Below are positions 55,275 to 64,000 of a stretch of DNA of 64,000 nt, piece by piece. Every line of letters starts with the position of its first letter. Position 1 is the stretch's first letter. A model generated the notes under the pieces. That model was not told the origin of the DNA. It saw only the letters and a list, made by a program, of their open reading frames with translations, and did not search any database. The translations under genes and the position numbers were made by a program. Source of the DNA: Topomyia yanbarensis (Eukaryota; Arthropoda; Insecta; Diptera; Culicidae); the NCBI RefSeq assembly GCF_030247195.1, contig NC_080671.1:107681845-107745844 (forward strand), given 5' to 3'.

Positions 55275-56550
55275 AATGTGTCTCGGCGCGGTATACTCAG
55301 TCTAGTCCCCGGCGGTAAATCCAACTTACACCAGCGGAGAGTTCCCTGGCAAAAGAAGTTCTCCCAATATCGTCTTTTCTTTGTTTTCCGCTATATTTCG
55401 GTCGGTCCGGAGATTCCCAGTGGAGCGTGGCGTCCGGTTCTCAGGCACCCCGACAACCCAAAGCGGATGCTCTATCGCAGTCTACCCGACTAGTCCCCGG
55501 TGAAGGATCTAGCCTACTCCGGCAGATAGTTTCCCGGCAATGATTGCTCTCGCGGAACCATTGCTCGCTGTTCATCTCGCCATTTCCGCTGTAAGTCGGT
55601 CGTGATCAGCATCACCACTCTGTCGACCGCGTTTCACATGTTTACGTCGCTTGCAATTCTTTAGCCGACATTACCCGGATTGAAGTCCAGTTCTGCCGTT
55701 TCAAGCATCTCCCTGGGCGTCGTTTCGAACCTCGGACATGTTCCGCTGTCTTCTCGACGTTCTCACACTCCGGGCACAATGATGACGTTGCGTACCCGAA
55801 CCGATGAAGATAGTTCCTGAAGCAGCCGTGGCCGGTGGAAGTTGACCTCTGCGTGCTGTCTACCTACGTCGACAGGTTTGAGATGAGCCGGTAGGTCCAC
55901 CTTCTCTTCACAGTATTGTCCTATTCCTGATGCTCCCTCGCCATCGAATTGATTCTCACCATCTTCCTCGCGTTGCTGGTGTTTTTCCGATTGTAACGCT
56001 CGAAATCCTCCGCGAGGGTGATGCAGATGGGGATCATTCCGGCGATAACGCATACTGCCTCCGACAATATTGATTTGTACGGGCTCGCAGCTCGTACGGC
56101 CATCAATCGGATCGTGCTGTTCGAGCACTGTCCGAATTACATCCACTGTCGATGCTTCTTTGCGAAATCAGAACTGCATCTTGGATAGCCCGCGCTCGCC
56201 TTCCGTGTATTTCGTCAGCCTGTTGGAAATGTTTGTATCAAGGAGTTTTCCGAGTGTATTCAACAAACATGTAGACCTGTCGGTGGCCAGATAGTTGGAT
56301 CGTGCTTCGGGAAGAGACCCTCCGGTTATCTTCAGCTTACTCGGACACATTTCAGCTGGTCTTGACGGGCCCTTCATCTTCGCCATCACGACTCGGTACG
56401 CGTCCTCCAAGGATTTGTGTCTACTTCCCGGCACACCTCCTTGTGGTAATCTGACTTGCTAAGCTTGATCTCCCATTTTAAAGCGGCCCTAGTTTCCCGG
56501 AACGCTGCCTTGAACTCCTCTCTATCTGACTCCGTTACTGCTCTCGTAAA
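55275..56550 (-). mobile_element. R1-type non-LTR retrotransposon fragment
   Basis: On the minus strand it begins inside ORF2, runs to its C terminus, and continues into a 3' UTR with tandem repeats (55275-55560) also found at 16440-17190. It lies exactly at the start of a (TATG)n microsatellite within the CTTTCTC-type repeat. AATGT is present at both edges (55270-55275 and 56548-56553), a possible short target duplication. Confidence 0.75.
55570..56530 (-). pseudogene. R1-type ORF2 fragment (RT start and C terminus)
   Basis: Reads AYRVVMAKMKGPSRPAEMCP, then LGKLLDTNISNRLTKYTEGE and RGLSKMQF, where RT fingers lead to QFGFR. A deletion then jumps from about MDVIRTVLEQHD to the C-terminal part: RAASPYKSILSEAVCVIAGM, IPICITLAEDFERY, ARKMVRINSM, HAEVNFHR, and in another frame FRNYLHRFGYATSSLCPECE, NVEKTAEHV (the C-terminal zinc motif). 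RT motifs A to C are missing. Frameshifted and inactive. Confidence 0.75.
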
Positions 56551-57545
56551 TGTTTGTCTATGTATGTATGCATATGTGTATGTATGTGACCAACATTCGG
56601 TTACTCGGAGATAAGCGATCCAATTTCCTCAAACTTAGTTTCAAATGAAAGGCATAGGTTGCTATTGGATTTAATTCTGATCCATCGACATCCGCTTCCG
56701 GAGTTATTGGCTGAGAAGCGCGGCCATACAGTTGATCCCTATACAAACTAGCAACACCATGATACCTAGATGATGCAAAACTTCTTTAAATGGGTGTTAA
56801 ATTACCGGGCCCGCAGTCGTCTTGATCCCTCGAAGAACTTGTCAATGTACAGAGTTAATTTCACACCAATTCATCAGAAAATTCTTCACCAATTTCTACC
56901 AACTTCCAAATTTAAAATGATTGATTGCAATACTTCAATTGGTTGCTTTTGAATATTATCCCGATCTGACTTTCGATTCCGGAGTTACAGGTTGGTTAGT
57001 GCGGTCACATAGGAATTTCCCATATAACTGCACCATCATAATTCTTACTTTTTGCCTCTCATATAGAAAGGTTTTGCCATTACTCTGGAAATTGTCAACC
57101 TAATCAAGGCCATTTTTTTACTTAAATAGGTATTCTGGATTTGACCAGTGGTGGGAGCTACTCCTCCAAATATCGCACAACCATCTCCTCAAGACCTACA
57201 GACCCATACTCTCTCATTTCCATCGCATTCACTCACCTGGCATAGCAAAATAAGCAGGGTATGGTAGTTCTCGTTTTGTGGGTTTTTCATCCCCCTGACA
57301 CACCCACTCCATCATGCCAAAATAAGTTAGTAAGAAGGTAGCATTGAACTAATACCGATTAAGCTAATTAGGCATGATATATTTTATTGTTTCAAGTTTT
57401 GCAGCGTCGACACGTAGCTCATCAAGTTCGTGGGTTGCCCGCCATTTTATATAGGTGCCAGGTGTACTATGATTGCAATAGAATCCATGGAATCATAGTT
57501 TGGATAAATGAGAAAGGCACGATTGCATCACTAGGTGAATTAAAA

Positions 57546-60500
57546 CTTCGTCTGTGCATAGCGGGCACCAGGTCTGGGGTCACGAAGGAAGGAGTATCAA
57601 GCGTTCGGGTGTGGCCGTAAGTCGATCGGATTATCCTCCTTAAGGTTATCATGTGCTACAACGTGTTTCGTGTTGTTGATATAGATAAAACGATCTAGTG
57701 TGATACGAATTGTTTCTGTACCACATATCTCACATGTTGCGGCTGCATAAGGTTAGCTTTATAATAGGCAAAAGGACCTATATGGAGTTACAATTACCTC
57801 CTCGCTGGATACTGCGCCTAGTTAACATCCCATGAGTCGGAAGCTTTGCTGACATGATGATAGAAACCTGACAACGGTTTTGTGCTAGCCACCTGCCATG
57901 TCTTCCATTTTGATTTTAAAGTTAAAGTGGAAGTGAATCCATGAATCGACTCAGGAGTTTTTTTTCAGCTTTCTCTAATCGCGGAGTTATGGCTTCAGTG
58001 TACATGAATTACCCTTTGCATAGCGTATACGACCAAGGTTTTTAGCCATTGTTCATGGAATTGAGAAGTCCATACCCCTCATTGAGCATACTGGATTATA
58101 TTTAATCGTTTTTTTACTTTTTGACTTGGCTCCTTTCAGCCGTATTCGAACGGTACTTATATTTATTTTTTATATAAAACACTGTTCTTTCATACACATT
58201 TCCCAACAAAATTATCTCCAACAGTTTTTCTTTACATTTGACATCCGACAGTTTTCTTTTCAGTAGAGCTATTCAGTGCTGCAAAATATATCTGAATAAC
58301 GTTCCGCAAGCATGAGAAATTGATTTTCCAAACTTACTGTACAAATTCTTCATGCACCCTGTACATCGTAATTTCGTTCAATGAATTATGAGCATCCAAC
58401 AATATGATTTCAGTTAGACTACGTAATACTTTTGGATTTATTTGATGATATTGAATTAGTACAATGTGGACATTCCTGTATCTTAAATAAGCACTTTCCC
58501 ATCGGTTGAAGGCAGTGTAAAGCATTGGTCGTCAAACGGTGAGATAACATAGTCTTCACTAAAGAGATTGGAATGGCAAGGATGTGCCATGTTCCGTTTG
58601 GAGTTTCACTTCAGCTGTAGAAGCTTATGAATTTGGATTCAGGACGGAGCATGTCGTTTCTTTGTTTTTTTAATCTCTTTAGTTCTCACAAATCTCCTAT
58701 CTCATGCCTCCAAGCAAGTCTAAGTCTATTGATGACATTTGGTACTTAGACCGGCGAAGACTGGGTGCTATCAGCCCTCTGCCGATAGTAGCAGAATGAG
58801 AGGGTGCGAACAGATGTAATCAAGGAAACAGTACCGTAAAAATGAATATCTGATCGGAAATCAGCCGCAATAAGACTTTAATCTGACTAGTATCGATGAT
58901 CGCGGGTCAATACGTACTGAAAATTAGCCGCGTCTATTTTTATGAATCAAATTTCAAGTACCGTTATTGCTAACCAGCCCGTGTATCAGGTTAACAATTC
59001 TTTGTATTTCTCTTCAATGGTCGTTATTATCAATCATCCGATACGTAAAATAGGAAATACATACCTTGATTTATAACATCTCGCGCTATCATAACTCTTT
59101 GTCTGTATAACTTGTTATCACTCGTTAGTTTTCAACCAAATAAATATATCGTAGGGAAGAAGTAGCGAATTCTGTCTGAATACCGTTACAATAGATAGTG
59201 ATCCGGCCCATTACGCAGATAAGATTAGCTTTTCTAGGCAATACTCCTACGGTCGGCTATGTGGAGTTCAAATTGCGTTTGTTTAGGAAACATAGGATAC
59301 TCTCGGTAGCCGACTGCCTAGAGTTAAAAAAGAACCAAAAACTAAACAAGATCTTTTCTTTTTCGAGTGATCGTGTACTCGAAGACTAACTAAACAACTA
59401 CATAATAAAATATTCTTTACAGATCGCTTCGCTTGCTTGGAGCGAATCTTAGACCTTATACCCTTCCAAACCACCAACTCCGTGACACCTATGAAAGAGT
59501 CTGATGAATCGTCGTCCTTCCGTTAAGAAGGTGGAGCATCAACACTTCCCGTCTACCTTATCCTTTATCCTTCCCCGTGAACGATGGAGATGGGGGCCGC
59601 CGGCAATGATGGCTACCACGTGTTGAGGTTTTAATATGGGTCGGATTGGTATGAATTCCTACTTACCACTTCCTAAGCAACTCTTATTAGATAATCAGCA
59701 GTCATACATGATGAAGTCAGTGTGCAATCCGCCAAAATCACCGTCACAACGCAACGCAACGCAACGGTTGAAAGCAGTGCAAAGCATTTGGCTGCGATCC
59801 GCTAGGACATTGGCAAGAGTCTATTATTTTTCTCCGGATAAACCAGTCTAGAGGCCGTGAAGCAATTGACGGGTTAAACTATCTCAGCCAAGAATCTATT
59901 CACTGGGTTCCTGCTCCGAAATCATGTTCGCAAATCATTAAATTCTAATGATGGTCACACCTCTAATACCCATTTCAGGGTCCGCTTTTTAGTATCTTCT
60001 AGTTGCTATAAAATATGTGGTTCGAAGATGTACTGGTTAGAGTAGCACAAATTAATCTTCGACACAAACGTTGTTCAAATGCGACCTGGCGGGGAAGAGG
60101 TGTTAGATGTAACTCTCTGCTCTGTTGGCATAAAAATTTCGTATTTCAAACTCGACTCTCCACTGCGTTTTGAAGAAATACAATGAAATTTATCATAAAC
60201 GATAGCGAGAAACAACTCGAAAAAATACCAATTTGCTGCCATACACTTTACTGTAAATACTTTACGAATTTTGGATGAATCGTATTCTACATTTTCGCAC
60301 CAAAAATTATGTGAAAACGATGGCTATTAGATTGACAACATCGAAATAACCCCAGACGATGTTAAGTATGCCGGCATATCCCGAAGGGCTTGATGTGGGC
60401 AGCCAGTTCCGAGAAGAGTACCTCTGATCCGTTCAAACAAAGACGCAGATACTTTCCGAAATTGAAGCAATTTATCGATAAGTATTTATCCAATTCCATC

Positions 60501-60955
60501 GAAAAATATCACGTCCATGAAGAAATCTGTAGTGGTTGGGTCTTTCGAACTGCTATTAAAAGAAAATAACGACGATTAAAATAACATTTGTGCATAAGAC
60601 AGTCCACCAAACGTGTCACCAGCACGTAAAATCAAAAATTGTTGGATTGTTATCACACGTATGGTGTAAGACTGGGAGGCTCCAAATGAGCAGCAATAGA
60701 GTTTTCAAATCAAGCAAATGTTAAGAGAAATCGGCATCGTCACTGTCTAAATCTTAATTCGAGACGTTCGTCACATACTGCGGAAAATCGAAGACAGTGG
60801 GGCATTAAGTGCACTGTAAATGTATTTATGGCAGTATATAAATGAAACGAAATGGAATTTTCAATTCGATGTTTTGTTTTCAAATGACGTTCACTGAAAT
60901 TCAATTTTTAAAACTTTCCGAACACACGTATACTTAAGTGAGAATTTTAAATATA
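57546..60955. other. No gene recognised
   Basis: About 3.4 kb without an identifiable gene. (CGCAA)n lies near 59748. The stretch 59540-59630 (CCTTATCCTTTATCCTTCCC, GGGGGCCGCCGGCAATGATGG, here GGGGGCCGCCGGCAATGAT) looks like a retrotransposon 3' UTR scrap, but I cannot place it in a family. Part of 60095-60135 resembles 35400-35440. Confidence 0.35.
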
Positions 60956-61110
60956 CAGATTGGAAAGGATTATTAAGGACAGGCTACCGACCTGTTCTTA
61001 ATGACCATGCCACGTCTAATTTTCCGATCGATATATTGCAATTCCTTACTCTTATTTGGGTACTTCGGCTCTAAATTTAATTTCTAGTTAATTAAATGTC
61101 GGTCAATGAA
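60956..61110 (-). repeat. Copy of the TTTAGAGCC module
   Basis: In reverse complement it reads AATTTAGAGCCGAAGTACCC, AGAGTAAGGAATTG and GATCGGAAAATTAGACGTGG, close to 33088-33165 and, more distantly, 16207-16300. No tandem repeat array is attached here. Confidence 0.5.
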
Positions 61111-61359
61111 AAAAAAATGATACTACAGATTTGCCGACATATGAAATGAAAAAAGATTTTTTTTCCATTTTTTATAAAAATGTATTTACGAAGCGAGAAG
61201 TTAAGGGCAACCTATCGATCCCCACTTTGGCACCACCACCAAGCCTCTTCTATCTAACCAGTCACCGAAAATTGCAACCGCCCACCATATTACAATCCGA
61301 TTGCTTGCATTACTGAAAGTCAATTGAAATGCGAAGCTTGAATATGAAAATACATTTTA

Positions 61360-62290
61360 TCATCGCTCTCTTTCGTACCACCCCGGGTACACGCGGCATG
61401 CCAGCCATGTCATTCCACGCCACAGCCTACCGAAACTTCACTTGACGAGGTCGGTAATCTTGCATCCTCTCCCCATCAGTTGGCGTACCTAGAGACGTAC
61501 CTACCACCTACCGACATCCGCCAAGAGTATCCTCTTTCCGTTGAGCCTAACCAAACCACCAGGGGAAAGAACAAAAAAAAACAGCAACTACGCAGCATAT
61601 TGCAGAACAGCGCTGCTGCCGGCACACAGCACAGGCCTGTCCAACTGCCTGCCCAAATCAACCCAATGCGCGATGAGTGTGATGGTTTGCCCAGCCGAGC
61701 GATGCGATGATGGTAGGCCGCGTGTGTTCCAAAACGCTACGACTCAGTCCAGCTAGCAGCAGCATCAACTACGAACCGGCAGCCAGCAAGCAAGCGGTCC
61801 GCATAGGCAGCGGAGTGCTAGTACAAGAGGGGAAGCGATACCTCGTTCAACAACCGTCAGTCGATCGGTAGCGGTTGGTGAGGCACTGGGTGGTGGGTGG
61901 TGGCAATGATGAATGCAAACAACCCAGCCAGTCGTAGCCGAAAGGAGAATGAGAAATTTTGTTCGCACGTGGAGGTACGGCACAACATTTCGAACGGCAA
62001 CGGGCGGTTGCTTCTAGTTGTTTGTGCTCTTTTTCCGCGTCCCCTTCGCCCGTTCGACGTCGAGGTTGTTTTTATTCGGTTTCGATTTTCCACTACCACT
62101 GCGAACGTGGGTTGGTTACCTACACACCGATAACCTCAGCCGTGGTTTGTGTAGTATGGGTGGCTGGTGGTTGGTGGTGCTACGATCGCATCCGAAAGCT
62201 TCGGCAGTCGGTTTTAGTTCGTCTAGCTAGGCCGAAGTACTGCCGAACGAGACGATTGCATTGCATTGGCTGGAAGCTTTAGATTCGAGA
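61360..62290. other. GC-rich block, possible host regulatory or exon DNA
   Basis: About 900 bp of GC- and CpG-rich DNA with no TE similarity. It shares the 18-mer GGTACGGCACAACATTTC (61974-61991) with the block at 8350-8950. Many overlapping ORFs, none with a domain. Candidate promoter or untranslated exon DNA. Confidence 0.3.
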
Positions 62291-62453
62291 TGCTGCAACT
62301 CGAGATGAATCACGAATGCGATTAATCGAAATTAGTTGCAACTCAAGAATTTTAAGCCTAATGAAATGACGTAATTCGTACCTAATAAACTTGATTTATA
62401 GGGCACATTATAATTTTATTGTAGATTTGAACAGTAAATTGGTAATATCTAAC

Positions 62454-63804
62454 TAGGGTTACTTACCGTCCTTATTTTAAAGGACATATCCTTAATTTCG
62501 ATGCTTTCAGGAAGCGTCCTTAATTTTACTCCAAATGTCCTTATTTTTAGTTTCAATCCATGATATTTTTGAAATCTATCAGATCAAGTACGTTCAGACG
62601 AATGAAACATTTCATTCGCCATTTTAGGTGGTTAATTTCTTACAGTTCATTTGATTTGTTATGTGCATATTAATAATTCAATAGGATTGATTAATTTTAG
62701 TTGTTGAAATAAAGTTTCAAAGTATAATATGTTTCAACATTTTACTCAAAAATGAGTTAACTTTATTATGCAATGCGAGATGCCACTCTAAAACCAATCG
62801 ACGACACATTTCTCACTAGGGTTGCCACCCATCCGGGTTTGACCCGGAGTCTCCGGTTTTCGGGAGCGATCTCCGGGCGTCCGAGTTTTACATCAATTTC
62901 TTCGAGTTTGGTGGAAAGATGGAGAAATTCAATTTTTTTAAGATAATTGATTCTGCAATTTTACAAAAGCTCATCGCTGTTGGTGGTGCTTATCTGCAGT
63001 TGCACCAAGGAATGGCGGGTTTGTTCTAATGCAACTGGCAAGGTCAACATAAAACGAGATCATCCGGTGTTGTTTCTGCTTCTGCAGCTGCACGTAATTG
63101 TTGGCAAGGGAGGTGAGTTTTGCTTCTCTTTCTTCTGTTAGGTTGTGGAGGAGAGCGATGCTCGTTCGATTTATCCTCCACAGCGATAGTGGCTAGTGCT
63201 TTTGTATTCTTTTCAAACCGTTCACAAGCGTGAGGAATTTACAGCTTTATTTTGACGGTATAATCAGTGGTTCGCATTGGGCTCTACAAAAACATTGTGA
63301 GTTGTACGGTGATTGTGAGTTGTAATTTTCCACTCAACCAGGGCTAAATTTCATGACGAATTCCAGAAGAAATAAAAGAGTACATATTAGTACACACATG
63401 AGTCTCCTTTTTCACTCATTAGGTAATAAAAAGCGATTAAAGTGCTCTAAAACGTTGAACAATCGCTTTGATTCAATTTCCGTTTGCCTTCACTTACAGT
63501 CCTTCACCTCCAGGTCAGTAAAAATCTGCAGGTCAAAGCCTTTCCAGAGGTGGCAACCCTATTTTTCACAGTTCTGTGGGACCCTAGAGGTGCAGAAAAA
63601 GCGCTGTCCTGAATAAAAAATATTACAAATCTTTTCTAAAAACCACTCATGTATAGAATCGAAATATAATCAGTGACGCTGGAAAAATGGAAACAAGAAT
63701 GAACATTTTGTCATCCGTCATTTCGACTAGTTTTGAATCGAGCCAATAATAGGGGGCTGATTCAAGATGTCCTTAATTTGCTCTCAGCCCATTTTATAAC
63801 CCTA
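62454..63804. mobile_element. Probable DNA element with TAGGGTTA ends
   Basis: The left end reads TAGGGTTACTTACCGTCCTT, the right end ATAACCCTA. GTCCTTAATTT words occur near both ends, and GTCCTTATTTTAAAGGAC near the left is a short palindrome. It contains the element at 62819-63559. The ends are short, so this is tentative. Confidence 0.4.
62817..63561. mobile_element. Non-autonomous DNA element, GGGTTGCCACC family (copy 2)
   Basis: TA at 62817-62818 and 63560-63561 flanks the inverted ends GGGTTGCCACC and GGTGGCAACCC. Subterminal CTCCGGTTTTCGGGAGCG and CGATTAAAGTGCTCTAAAA match the copy at 11405-12491. There is no transposase frame. Confidence 0.7.
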
Positions 63805-64000
63805 TCTCTAACCCAAGTAAATTTTTTTTCAAAGTTCTCTAGAAAAAAGAAAATAAACTAAGTGCGGAAATGAGCTGTTCAGTTGGTAATATTTTCAGTT
63901 AATTTTCTGCAAATTTCGGTTAACTTGCCAAGGAATTTAAAAGTTTGAATTTAAACTATAAAAGTGAAGTAAGTTCGAGAGTTTTTTTTCTAGCAATGGA

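Larger units (their letters stand above)
53250..57545 (+). mobile_element. CTTTCTC-type repeat complex with two large insertions
   Basis: The blocks follow the same order as in the copy at 22.8-23.9 kb: a head at 53262 (CTCTATAGAAACGCTATGCA), a (TATG)n tract, GAGATGG, TCTCAAATGAAAGGTACAAC and GGTTCCGGAGTTACGGG. Further heads lie at 55160 and 57050. The end block AATGAGAAAGGCACGATTGC lies at 57507. It is broken by a MITE (54133-55065) and an R1-type fragment (55275-56550). Non-coding. Confidence 0.65.

Overview
The window looks like intergenic or intronic DNA from a culicine mosquito, most likely Aedes. The signs are an AT-rich background, LOA-, I-, R1- and Jockey-type non-LTR retrotransposons, a tRNA-derived SINE with an (AGCTCA)n tail, and many MITE-like families, including the widespread block that starts near CTTTCTCATATAGAAAGG. 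I found no intact host protein-coding gene, rRNA or tRNA. Nearly every long ORF belongs to a transposable element, and most are broken.

Layout. 0-2.2 kb: a deleted Tc1-like element between two copies of a dispersed repeat, then a (AT)n tract of about 285 bp. 2.3-6.8 kb: a decayed I-type retrotransposon (ORF1, then remnants of endonuclease, RT and RNase H) carrying a 333-bp insertion with an 11-bp target duplication. 7.1-7.6 kb: an antisense LOA-type ORF1 fossil. 8.3-8.95 kb: a GC-rich block. 11.4-13.2 kb: a DNA element followed by an ORF1-only retroelement. 13.4-15.0 kb: a foldback element. 15.7-18.2 kb: a SINE split by a palindromic TA-flanked element. 18.3-25.9 kb: a hAT element with a perfect 8-bp duplication, filled by a LOA copy that itself hosts at least four further insertions. 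26.2-27.9 kb: a GC-rich block ending in a good splice-donor match. 30-36 kb: SINE and MITE pieces and a LOA 3' end. 36.8-38.7 kb: an antisense Jockey-type ORF2. 39.2-40.56 kb: a second ORF1-only element. 40.85-43.6 kb: more GC-rich blocks. 44.26-53.06 kb: an antisense LOA copy split by a 4.9-kb DNA element that carries a sense LOA copy with a long open RT-RNase H frame. 53.2-57.5 kb: the CTTTCTC-type repeat with a MITE and an R1-type fragment inside it. 61.4-62.3 kb: a GC-rich block. 62.4-63.8 kb: two nested DNA elements.

How the parts relate. Target-site duplications give an insertion order at several loci. The autonomous-type sequences (LOA, I, R1, Jockey, Tc1) are mostly dead here, and the non-autonomous ones (MITEs, SINE, ORF1-only elements) depend on enzymes made elsewhere. 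The most interesting signals are the deep nesting, two ORF1-only elements whose 3' stem-loop resembles that of the LOA family, and a motif close to CTTCGACAAAGTTGTAGA that recurs in several otherwise different MITE families. The GC-rich blocks at 8.4, 26.2, 40.9, 43.3 and 61.4 kb are the best candidates for host regulatory or untranslated-exon DNA, but no host gene can be named from the sequence.
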